From Candidatus Woesearchaeota archaeon (GTDB lineage: Archaea > Nanobdellota > Nanobdellia > Woesearchaeales > JACPBV01), in the NCBI GenBank assembly GCA_016180165.1, contig JACPBU010000106.1:1-11923 (forward strand): DNA of 11,923 bases. The letters run 5' to 3'. A program made the position numbers and the translations under genes. The notes below the pieces were generated by a model, which did no database searches, was not told where the DNA came from, and was given only the letters and a program-made list of their open reading frames with translations. This document shows positions 5,885 to 11,899 of the stretch, in pieces. The stretch's first letter is position 1. Every line of letters begins with the position of its first letter.

Positions 5885-6356
5885 TTTCCCCGATGGAACC
5901 CCCGAAACACAAAATCATGGTGTGCTGAGGGTTGTCACCTCCGGGGGTTCTGTGGTTGACGTTGTTGGTATTGAGGTCATCCAGAGGGGGGCAAAAAAGA
6001 TGAATCTTTCACCTTGTTCCAACTCCCGGGAGGGACAGGATTTCGACCTGGCATTGGCAATCATGTAGTTTCTGGTGAGAGTAATAACCTTGAATGGAGA
6101 AGTAATAACCCTTAATCGCCAAGCCCAGCAATTTCTCCAAGTGACAAAATAATTGGTAGTTTAGCCCTAGGGGATGGGCTTCTTCCCATCATTTCATTGA
6201 AATAGGCGAAAACTCATTAATGGGGATTAAGGCCTTTTGACTGGCGTATCACACTTTATGAGATGCAAAATAAAGGGAAAATGATGTTGGATTCCTGAAC
6301 TTTATCAAATTTTCTGCGATTAATTTATTATTCTGAAGTTGTGGATGAGATGTAGT
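5885..6356. other. Gene-poor region between the VapC remnant and the metallopeptidase gene
   Basis: No secure gene in 470 bp. A plus-strand frame is open from 5757, antisense to the VapC remnant, to TAG 6066-6068. It stays open after that stop to TAA 6150-6152, reading FLVRVITLNGEVITLNRQAQ through the second part. On the minus strand, another frame is open from 6065 to a TGA, then into the VapC remnant. I recognise neither product. Two copies of a roughly 20-bp unit containing AGTAATAACC lie at 6078-6117. The remaining 200 bp is AT-rich, with no hairpin I can support. Confidence 0.4.
6078..6117 (+). repeat. Two imperfect copies of a 20-bp direct repeat
   Basis: GAGAGTAATAACCTTGAATG is followed directly by a variant, GAGAAGTAATAACCCTTAAT. 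The core AGTAATAACCCTT resembles the reverse complement of the 14-bp tandem unit at 10667-10722 (AGATGATAACCCTT). Confidence 0.55.
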
Positions 6357-6364
6357 TTTATAAA
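6357..6364 (+). promoter_or_regulatory. TATA box of the metallopeptidase gene
   Basis: TTTATAAA centred 28 nt before ATG 6388; a leaderless transcript is predicted. Confidence 0.65.
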
Positions 6365-6387
6365 GTAAAGTATACTCTTTTCCTGTT

Positions 6388-7296
6388 ATGGATTTTACCT
6401 ATGAAGGGCCGGAAAAGCTCAGAATTTTTGTTTCAGAAGTTATGGGAAGGATCGAGGGATCCCATTATCGCAGATTTAACCCGAGAGTTGTAGTTGGATC
6501 CCCCTATCTTTCCTCCTCTGGATTGTTTAACCAACACCACTTTGGCTATGGTTCGCGTGATGAGTTCAATAGGTATGTTGACACCCACATTGAATTGATG
6601 GACAATGCGTTAAGGGAATATGAAGATGGTAAAACACCTGCACAACGCAGAAGGGCAGAGAGGATGCTTAACCAATATCTCAAAATGATATGGAAAGTCA
6701 GGCTTAGTAATAATCCTATAAGACGTAAAAATCGCCAGTGGGTGTACGGTTGCTATGTCCCAGGGGAGGATAGTATTCTCATTGATGCATTTTCATTTGC
6801 ACATATGATGCTTTCAATAAAATTTTTAGGCGGAGAGAGTGATAAGCAGTTTAAACATGAAGATATTTTACGGCACGAGCTTGTCCATCACTCACTTGGT
6901 GAATCACGATTTGTGAGAGGGTTTGCTCAAAATTATGATGCACAAGCCTATGCGGAATGGTGGGTTTCAAAAAGAGATAGCTTACAAACATGCCAAGAGC
7001 CAAGTAAACGTAAAAAATTTCGTGAAGCCCAATCAATTGGCAGGCATTATACAAAACAGGGTGAAAATTTAGGCCTTATACTGGGTGAGGAAGCCTTGGC
7101 CTTCAATTTTTCTTCCAGTAAACAAGTGTATTGCGGCCTTACCAAAGAAAACCCCCGCCACAAGGAGTTTCAAAGGCTTTTTGTAAGGGTGGGGGACGAT
7201 ATACGGCAATCCGGCCATCGTAAAACACTTGAAAAGATGCTCAATGCCCAGAACACTTCTTTTAGTGAAGGAAAGCATATTCTTGATGTATATTGA
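6388..7296 (+). CDS. Putative zinc metallopeptidase (HExxH), 302 aa
   Basis: The clearest signal is HELVHHSLGES at residues 163-173: an HExxH zinc site (His163, Glu164, His167) on a predicted helix. EEALAF at 234-239 could provide the third, glutamate ligand, as in gluzincin-type peptidases. I cannot name the family. There is no signal peptide or transmembrane helix, so it should act in the cytosol. The N-terminal 120 residues are rich in Arg and aromatic residues and contain a charged helical stretch (about 66-105). The start is fixed by a TATA box 28 nt upstream. The stop at 7294-7296 lies 50 nt before the MNT gene, which has its own TATA box, so coordinated function with the following pair is possible but not shown. 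Confidence 0.75.
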   Translation: MDFTYEGPEKLRIFVSEVMGRIEGSHYRRFNPRVVVGSPYLSSSGLFNQHHFGYGSRDEFNRYVDTHIELMDNALREYEDGKTPAQRRRAERMLNQYLKMIWKVRLSNNPIRRKNRQWVYGCYVPGEDSILIDAFSFAHMMLSIKFLGGESDKQFKHEDILRHELVHHSLGESRFVRGFAQNYDAQAYAEWWVSKRDSLQTCQEPSKRKKFREAQSIGRHYTKQGENLGLILGEEALAFNFSSSKQVYCGLTKENPRHKEFQRLFVRVGDDIRQSGHRKTLEKMLNAQNTSFSEGKHILDVY

Positions 7297-7314
7297 AAGA
7301 CTAAAAACGATATA

Positions 7315-7322
7315 TTTATATA
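7315..7322 (+). promoter_or_regulatory. TATA box of the MNT-HEPN operon
   Basis: TTTATATA within a longer T/A run (7309-7323), centred 28 nt before ATG 7346. It fixes the start of the nucleotidyltransferase gene well downstream of the first possible ATG (7229). Confidence 0.7.
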
Positions 7323-7345
7323 CAACTGTCTATTTATTTATACAC

Positions 7346-7885
7346 ATGTTCAAGGAATTATACACTCTAAAGCCGTTTTTTGAGGAGCCGGAGAGGGAAT
7401 TCCACCTCAGGGAGTTTGCAAGGCTGAGCAAAATAAACCCCATGACAGCAAGCAAACATCTCAGTCAATGGGTCAAAAATGGGATTCTCGGGGTGCGTAA
7501 TGAAAGGGGGCTTAAAATATATTACTCCCGTTCGGAGGATGTTCTGTTTAAAGAATTCAAGAAAATCTATACCTGGCTAAAGATAATAGAGTCTGGATTA
7601 GTTGAATTTCTCAGGGAAGAGTTTAACCAGCCGATAATCATTCTTTTTGGAAGCTGCGCCAAGGGAGAAGATAACGGCAACAGCGACATGGACATCTTTG
7701 TCTTGACTGAAACAAAAAAAGAAGTTCAGGTGAAGCCTTTTGAGAAGAAGGTAAACCGGCCGATTCAGCTCCATATCGTAAGTCATCAGGAGCTTGGCAG
7801 ATTAAAAAAAACAGGCCATGAAATGCTCAACAGCCTCATCAATGGGAAAATCCTTCATGGCTATTTTGAGGTGCTCCCATGCTGA
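7346..7885 (+). CDS. Winged-helix / nucleotidyltransferase (MNT) antitoxin
   Basis: A 179-aa fusion. Residues about 1-65 form a winged helix-turn-helix (FARLSKINPMTASKHLSQWV, then GLKIYYSRSED as the wing). Residues about 96-179 form a minimal nucleotidyltransferase with GSCAKGEDNGNSDMD at 102-116, the GSx10DxD motif with Asp114 and Asp116. A third acidic residue is not obvious. In HEPN/MNT systems this partner silences the HEPN toxin, in some cases by adding AMP to it. The fused DNA-binding domain suggests it also represses its own promoter. The start at 7346 is chosen because it fits the TATA box; the longer frame from 7229 would add an unlikely 39-residue extension overlapping the upstream gene. 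It overlaps the HEPN gene by 7 nt. Confidence 0.88.
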   Translation: MFKELYTLKPFFEEPEREFHLREFARLSKINPMTASKHLSQWVKNGILGVRNERGLKIYYSRSEDVLFKEFKKIYTWLKIIESGLVEFLREEFNQPIIILFGSCAKGEDNGNSDMDIFVLTETKKEVQVKPFEKKVNRPIQLHIVSHQELGRLKKTGHEMLNSLINGKILHGYFEVLPC

Positions 7886-8355
7886 GCTGGGGTGAATATA
7901 TCAAAAAGGGGTCCGTCAAAAAAACATATCCCGATAAAGGAAAAATCAGGGGATTATTGCATATAGCTGATAATCGGTTAAAGGTCATGGAGAAGCTTGG
8001 GCTTGACGAAGAAAATGCCTCAGTTGTTTTTACCAACAGCTATGATTCTCTCCGCGAAACCATGGAGGGGATTGCCGTGCTGAATGGCTATAACATCTAT
8101 TCCCATGAGGCATTGGGATTATTCTTCAAAGAGGTCTTTAAAGACCATGTTTTTTATGCCAAATTTGACCGTCTTAGGATTTTGCGCAATCGAGTCCATT
8201 ACTATGGAAAGCCAATCCCTTTCGAAGAAGCCAGGAAAGGCGTAGAAGACATGAAATCGGAGATTTCCCAGTTAAAATTGAAGTATTTACAAGAGGTTGA
8301 AGATGAGAAATCCAAAAACTCGGGTGATGGCGGAAAGAAAGTAACCACTAAATAG
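7879..8355 (+). CDS. HEPN-domain toxin
   Basis: A 158-aa, mostly helical protein that starts inside the end of the MNT gene, the standard order of an MNT-HEPN pair. The catalytic signature is RLRILRNRVHYYG at residues 98-110. Canonical HEPN RNases have R-x4-6-H. Here His107 is preceded by Arg103 (three residues between) and Arg100 (six between), so the motif is either a variant or uses Arg100. The HYY after it resembles the H-x-Y motif whose tyrosine is AMPylated in HepT-type toxins. The C-terminal 25 residues are charged and probably disordered. The likely role is a metal-independent RNase toxin controlled by the upstream MNT partner. There are no signs of decay. Confidence 0.85.
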   Translation: MLSWGEYIKKGSVKKTYPDKGKIRGLLHIADNRLKVMEKLGLDEENASVVFTNSYDSLRETMEGIAVLNGYNIYSHEALGLFFKEVFKDHVFYAKFDRLRILRNRVHYYGKPIPFEEARKGVEDMKSEISQLKLKYLQEVEDEKSKNSGDGGKKVTTK

Positions 8356-8387
8356 CAAAACGATCCTCACCTACCGCAAAAGAGGTG

Positions 8388-8543
8388 ATGGTGCAAAGCA
8401 GATACAGAAAAATAATTGGGGGCTCATTTGACGAAATAAAAGGGGATTGGCGAGCGGGGGGTGCAGGAAAAGGGGTATTGGTCAAAAGAATAAAATATTT
8501 TAAGCAAACAAGTTATGGCCTTTTTATATCTCCCAATATATAA
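8388..8543 (+). CDS. Possible small ORF, 51 aa
   Basis: A 51-codon frame starting at an ATG embedded in a GAGGTGATG sequence. It reads MVQSRYRKIIGGSFDEIKGD, then WRAGGAGKGVLVKRI, and ends over the tail of the convergent 149-aa gene. The product is basic and resembles nothing I know. The AGKGV stretch faintly recalls the NnrE remnants at 2617 and 3795. It may be chance, because no TATA box is visible and the start would need cotranscription with the HEPN gene. Confidence 0.2.
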   Translation: MVQSRYRKIIGGSFDEIKGDWRAGGAGKGVLVKRIKYFKQTSYGLFISPNI

Positions 8544-8962
8544 AAATCCCCTTTTGGTGAATTGTCGCCTGCAGAAGGTAAAAACGGAACATAAATGCCA
8601 TGGTTCCTTTCAAACCCTTTTGCATATTTGGGAAAAACCGGAACACGAATGTGACCACCATCATGCCCTCGTGCTGTCAGTATCCTTGTGTCTGGGTATT
8701 TAGCCTTTATGTAACCGTGTTCACCCATTCCTTCATAAGGCAATTCAAGAGAAAAGTTGATAAAGAGTTTTGTTGACATATCTACATATAATTCCAAATC
8801 CCTGGTTTCTATCCCGAGGGGGATAAGAGCAGGATTTCCTCTGAAGAGGCCGAAACGAGCGGGTTTTTCCGAATCCACTTTCAGGGCGTGATTCCCAAAT
8901 CCTTTTTTGAAAGCAGTTTCAAGTTCCTCAAATGTAATACGAACAAATTCTTTTTCGGGCAT
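8513..8962 (-). CDS. Hypothetical protein, 149 aa, unrecognised
   Basis: I do not recognise the family. The product is small, soluble, and rich in Gly, Pro and aromatic residues. It has a segment with clustered histidines and acids (MGEHGYIKAKYPDTRI, then ARGHDGGHIRVPVFPKYAKG) that could bind metal or nucleic acid, though nothing proves this. It has no cysteine cluster, signal peptide or membrane helix. ATG 8962 is 27 nt from a TATA box on the minus strand, supporting the start and a leaderless single-gene transcript. It points toward the MNT-HEPN operon, and its 3' end overlaps a possible small ORF. Like the 317-aa gene, it is a lone minus-strand orphan among plus-strand genes. Confidence 0.72.
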   Translation of the reverse strand: MPEKEFVRITFEELETAFKKGFGNHALKVDSEKPARFGLFRGNPALIPLGIETRDLELYVDMSTKLFINFSLELPYEGMGEHGYIKAKYPDTRILTARGHDGGHIRVPVFPKYAKGFERNHGIYVPFLPSAGDNSPKGDFYILGDIKRP

Positions 8963-8984
8963 TTTTCCCTGGAAGCAGGCTTTG

Positions 8985-8992
8985 TTTATAAT
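8985..8992 (-). promoter_or_regulatory. TATA box of the 149-aa minus-strand gene
   Basis: On the minus strand this reads ATTATAAA, centred about 27 nt from the start at 8962. A T/A box in the other direction (TTTATATC, 8995-9002) could drive rightward transcription into the structured region. Confidence 0.6.
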
Positions 8993-9060
8993 GATTTATA
9001 TCCTGAAATTTGTATATTGAAAGAGATACTTCTCAATACTCCAGATAACAAAAACCCCAC

Positions 9061-9109
9061 TAATCCCAAACCTTAAGGCGGACCATTTATCGTGCGGTTT
9101 TTGGGATTA
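9061..9109. repeat. Inverted repeat in the structured intergenic region
   Basis: TAATCCCAAA (9061-9070) and TTTGGGATTA (9100-9109) form a perfect 10-bp stem. It extends to 12 bp through AACC/GGTT if two bases bulge. The loop is GC-rich. Confidence 0.6.
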
Positions 9110-9114
9110 AAATC

Positions 9115-9178
9115 TCATTTTCCACCCATATATTTTATGGGTGGTTGACAGCGAGATAACCAGTTTCGTGGAAAATGA
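9115..9178. repeat. Nested hairpins with an 11-bp outer stem
   Basis: TCATTTTCCAC (9115-9125) pairs with GTGGAAAATGA (9168-9178). Inside, CCACCCATA (9122-9130) can pair instead with TATGGGTGG (9136-9144). The two helices share bases 9122-9125, so they are mutually exclusive at their edges, like a switch. A further helix, TTCGTGGA with TCCACGAA (9165-9172 with 9231-9238), also competes. Confidence 0.55.
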
Positions 9179-9205
9179 AACAAAAAAAACTGATGTTTTT
9201 TTCTA

Positions 9206-9235
9206 GTGGAGTAAACTTTTTCAAAGTTTATCCAC
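9206..9235. repeat. Strong hairpin, 13 bp with one bulge
   Basis: GTGGA-TAAACTTT (9206-9219, G9211 bulged) pairs with AAAGTTTA-TCCAC (9223-9235) around a 3-nt loop. Confidence 0.6.
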
Positions 9236-9239
9236 GAAC

Positions 9240-9363
9240 AAAAAATCCGACCCGAGCGACCGGAGGGAGCGAGCATACCGCCGGTCTATTGACCGTTGCC
9301 GACCGAAGGGAGCGCAACTAAGAAAATCCTCAGATTTTCTGTTGGCGGTGGTCGGATTTTTTT
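9240..9363 (+). ncRNA. Candidate structured RNA or palindromic repeat, 124 nt
   Basis: Closed by a perfect 13-bp stem, AAAAAATCCGACC (9240-9252) with GGTCGGATTTTTT (9350-9362). Inside are CGGTC-TATT-GACCG (9282-9295) and AGAAAATC-CTCA-GATTTTCT (9321-9340), each with a 4-nt loop. A direct repeat, CGACCGGAGGGAGCG (9257-9271) and CGACCGAAGGGAGCG (9300-9314), also lies within. The right arm ends in seven T and the left arm begins with A, so each strand looks like a hairpin with a U-tract. It sits between two divergent promoters, where a plain terminator has no obvious gene to serve. An RNA gene or an intergenic repeat family is equally possible. I cannot match it to a known RNA class. Confidence 0.45.
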
Positions 9364-9445
9364 GATATTTCAGCCCAAAGGGAGGGTGATTATAACCGAA
9401 AATTTTAATAAAAAAAGCAACCTATCTTCTCCAGTTAAACAATCC

Positions 9446-9453
9446 TTATATAA
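9446..9453 (+). promoter_or_regulatory. TATA box of the ispDF gene
   Basis: TTATATAA centred 26 nt before ATG 9475, with no Shine-Dalgarno site between. It is an archaeal-type leaderless promoter, which argues that this bacterial-looking gene is expressed in an archaeal host. Confidence 0.65.
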
Positions 9454-9474
9454 CCCATCAGATACCCCTTTAGA

Positions 9475-10578
9475 ATGAACCACGCCATCATCCTTGCGGC
9501 AGGCAAAGGGACACGGATGCACTCCCCTATCAATAAGCTGCTGATGCTCCTGAACAGGGAGCCGATTCTTGGGCACACCCTTCAGGCTTTTGAGAACTCC
9601 AGCTTTATTGACACCATCACTATTGTCGCAAATGAGGAAAATCTCGGGGAGATACAGTATCTGATCGATAAAAAACAGCTTTCAAAGGTCACCGGGCTAG
9701 TCAAGGGCGGCGAGAACAGGCAGGACAGCGCCTATGAAGGCATCAAGGCAGTTAAGGCAGAGCCTTCGGATATTGTCCTTATCCATAACGGAGCAAACCC
9801 ATTCATCGATGACAATCTCATCGGAAGGGTCATCATGGCAGCAGGGGAGAGCGGGGCTGCTGCAGCAGGATTCAGGGCTTCAGACACCATCAAAGAGGCC
9901 GATGAAAAAGGCTTTGTCATAAAGACCCTTGACCGGAAAGGCTTATGGCATATGCAGACTCCCCAGGCAGCAAGATTTGACCTGATGACTCAGGCGATGG
10001 TGCATGCCTACAACGAGCAGTATTACGGCACAGACGATATGGGGCTGATTGAGAAGATTGGGGCAAAGGTTAAGCTCATCGAATGCTCAAAGGAAAATTT
10101 CAAGATAACAAATCCAATTGACCTGGAGAATGCAAGGCTTGTCCTCCATGCTGACCGCATCGGTTTCGGCCAGGATTCCCACAGGTTTGACAGCAATCCC
10201 AAAAAGCTGATCCTTGGAGGGGTCGAATTTCCAGATGAAAATGGATTGGAGGCAAATTCCGACGGGGATGTCATCCTCCATGCATTGTTCAACGCCATAA
10301 GCACCGCTGTCGGCGGAAAAAGCCTCGGCTTCTATGCAGACCCCCTATGCAAACAGGGAATTAAAAACAGCAGGGTCTTTCTTGAAGTTGCGCTCGGCAT
10401 GGCCAATGAAAAAGGCTTTGCTGTCAGCAATATTGCGGTGATGGTTGAAGGGAAGAAACCGAGGCTTTTCAGCTATGAGGACAGGATCAAGGCAAATATT
10501 GCAAGGCTCTGCCTGCTAAACGAAGAGCAGGTCGGCATCGCAGCAACATCAGGCGAAGAATTTGCGCTGTGCTGTTGA
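9475..10578 (+). CDS. ispDF: IspD-IspF fusion, divergent
   Basis: Two MEP-pathway domains in one 367-aa chain. Residues 1-225 match IspD (MEP cytidylyltransferase): LAAGKGTRM at 7-15, Lys21, DRKGLW at 153-158, QTPQ at 161-164 and FKIT at 209-212. The usual HDGARPF is HNGANPF (104-110), so the acidic metal-binding position and the Arg are both Asn. Residues 228-367 match IspF (MEcPP synthase): GFGQDSHRF with the metal ligands Asp234 and His236, and SDGDVILHA with His269. The usual His before SDGD is Asn261. The FPDTDP region is altered to YADP. The C-terminus ends TSGEEFALCC, lacking the GxGRGEG segment. Either a degenerate or repurposed enzyme, or a divergent active one. Archaea normally use the mevalonate route. 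Confidence 0.88.
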   Translation: MNHAIILAAGKGTRMHSPINKLLMLLNREPILGHTLQAFENSSFIDTITIVANEENLGEIQYLIDKKQLSKVTGLVKGGENRQDSAYEGIKAVKAEPSDIVLIHNGANPFIDDNLIGRVIMAAGESGAAAAGFRASDTIKEADEKGFVIKTLDRKGLWHMQTPQAARFDLMTQAMVHAYNEQYYGTDDMGLIEKIGAKVKLIECSKENFKITNPIDLENARLVLHADRIGFGQDSHRFDSNPKKLILGGVEFPDENGLEANSDGDVILHALFNAISTAVGGKSLGFYADPLCKQGIKNSRVFLEVALGMANEKGFAVSNIAVMVEGKKPRLFSYEDRIKANIARLCLLNEEQVGIAATSGEEFALCC

Positions 10579-10666
10579 AGAAAAAAGAAAAGGCAAAAGA
10601 ACCAGAATGAGTTTTGCGTTCAGAAAAATGCCGGAAGCCTGCGACGACTGGCAGGTATAGGGGGTG

Positions 10667-10722
10667 AAGGGTTATCATCTAAGGGTTATCATCTAAGTGT
10701 TATCATCTAAGGGTCATCATTT
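10667..10722 (+). repeat. Four tandem copies of a 14-bp unit
   Basis: The unit is AAGGGTTATCATCT. Copies 1 and 2 are identical, copy 3 has one change (AAGTGTTATCATCT), and copy 4 has two (AAGGGTCATCATTT). It lies between ispDF and the next promoter. It could be a repeated protein-binding site or a minisatellite. Confidence 0.85.
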
Positions 10723-10752
10723 AAGCCTTAATTCATACAGTAAACAGGCAGG

Positions 10753-10806
10753 TTTATATTGGTCATACAAATTTCTGCTTAGTAAAAAGAGGTTCTCAAG
10801 GAGGGG
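10753..10806 (+). promoter_or_regulatory. TATA box and Shine-Dalgarno region of the 347-aa gene
   Basis: TTTATATT (10753-10760) is centred about 50 nt before ATG 10807, leaving a leader of about 25 nt. This leader ends in AAGGAGGGG (10798-10806) touching the start codon. It is the only gene here with a strong SD, and the spacing of 2-4 nt is unusually short. Confidence 0.5.
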
Positions 10807-11850
10807 ATGAACATTCATCAACCAGAGCATAGTAATGGGGCACTAGACGATTTTGTTGAACCAGAAGGCACAACGCCAGATGGTGAAGGTATAGATGGGG
10901 ATATTCAACATCATTCAACTTCCGTGGGTTTGCCAATGTTAAGGAGGATTGAACAGCAACTATCTAATTTTCCTTATGATTCAAGTTTAAGGTCTTCAAG
11001 AAAAGAAGCAATTGCTTTGCTGGATAAACAGGGATGGGCATTAAGCGAAGAAGGAAATTGGCAAAGAAGGGTTATGCCCCATTGTCCTCCTGCCTTGAGC
11101 CCTCAAGGGCCTCAGGAAGAAAAGCCTTTGAATTTGCTTTCTGATTTTTTTCTGAGAAGCGGATTTACCTTTCAACAGCTTGAAGGGATTACTAACAGAT
11201 GGGGGATAGAGCTTGATGGAAATGCTATAAAATATTTTCCTGCTCATGGAGGCAATATGGAGGTTGAATCTATCAAAGCTCCGGAGAGGATTGTAAAAGC
11301 GATAGAAGACATCTGCGGCCAGCCACTGCCCTTTGCTGAGGGTCACGAACAATTAAAGCGAAGAGGCTTTTATCAAAGATCCCTTCACCTTTTAGGAGAT
11401 TACACACAAATTTACAGTTTAAGCGGTGGAGGGTATAATCTTATAGCTGTGGTCAGTCAAATTGGTAAGACCAAGCCTGAAAAAAGTGAAGGCCATTCAA
11501 CGAGCGCATTAGTGAGGATAACTCCTCCCGGGCTGGTTAATTATCTTCATCATTGGATGATGTTAAATCCTTCGCAAATAAGCGCTGCTTCGTCTGAAAA
11601 TGGATTAAGGCTGAATTACTTTATGGGTCCCCCAGTTGCGGCACTTATGGAAATCTGCGGAGATCCTGTTCCTCCTGAGAAACGGGCTGGTATTTTGGAT
11701 GAAGCAGGATACAAGCCTCATGAGCAGGCCGATAGCGTTTTTAATTTGATGCCTCAGCAGACAAGTGTCTATGAAACTAGGCAGGGTAATCAACGGTTGA
11801 TTATAGGAGAAGACGGTTCCACTCTTTTTGTTAGGCTGATGCATAAATAA
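10807..11850 (+). CDS. Hypothetical protein with internal repeats, 347 aa
   Basis: I do not recognise this family. Residues 1-40 are acidic and low-complexity, probably disordered. The rest contains a repeated module: VKAIEDICGQPLPF...LKRRGFYQ (about 163-190) and VAALMEICGDPVPP...ILDEAGYKP (about 277-304). Each is followed by a beta-rich stretch (IYSLSGGGYNLIAVV; VYETRQGNQRLIIGE). A shorter third relative is IALLDKQGWALSEEGN at 69-84. The spacing between the two ICG motifs is 114 residues. There is no signal peptide, transmembrane helix or catalytic motif. The repeats suggest a scaffold or binding role, which is inference. The ATG is supported by the adjacent strong SD. The promoter is separate from ispDF. 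Confidence 0.75.
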   Translation: MNIHQPEHSNGALDDFVEPEGTTPDGEGIDGDIQHHSTSVGLPMLRRIEQQLSNFPYDSSLRSSRKEAIALLDKQGWALSEEGNWQRRVMPHCPPALSPQGPQEEKPLNLLSDFFLRSGFTFQQLEGITNRWGIELDGNAIKYFPAHGGNMEVESIKAPERIVKAIEDICGQPLPFAEGHEQLKRRGFYQRSLHLLGDYTQIYSLSGGGYNLIAVVSQIGKTKPEKSEGHSTSALVRITPPGLVNYLHHWMMLNPSQISAASSENGLRLNYFMGPPVAALMEICGDPVPPEKRAGILDEAGYKPHEQADSVFNLMPQQTSVYETRQGNQRLIIGEDGSTLFVRLMHK

Positions 11851-11899
11851 TTCCGAAATCAGCCCGGTATAATTTTAAACATAACGGGGCGTTGGAATT
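11849..11899 (+). terminator. Possible hairpin after the 347-aa gene
   Basis: AATTCC (11849-11854) can pair with GGAATT (11894-11899), and GCCC (11862-11865) with GGGC (11887-11890), leaving an AT-rich centre. T-rich sequence follows. It is imperfect, so this is a weak call. Confidence 0.3.

Noticed and set aside
5757..6068. Plus-strand 103-aa frame as a standalone gene
   Set aside because: Its first 40 codons are antisense to a recognisable PIN-domain remnant, it has no promoter, and the product is unrecognised. It is recorded only as a curiosity.
7229..7345. Longer start for the wHTH-MNT gene
   Set aside because: It would overlap the end of the upstream gene by 68 bases, would place the TATA box inside the coding region, and adds residues unlike the family.
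8515..8703. Plus-strand 62-aa frame with many Cys and His
   Set aside because: It is antisense to the 149-aa gene, which has a well-placed promoter.
9240..9363. tRNA or rRNA fragment
   Set aside because: The fold has a closing stem and short hairpins but no T-loop, anticodon arm or recognisable rRNA motif.
9296..9478. Plus-strand 60-aa frame before ispDF
   Set aside because: It runs through the palindromic RNA-like domain and the ispDF promoter, and its sequence follows the hairpin bases rather than looking like protein.
10667..10722. CRISPR or replication-origin iterons
   Set aside because: The units abut without spacers and are only 14 bp. No Cdc6/Orc or Rep gene is nearby, so an origin cannot be supported.
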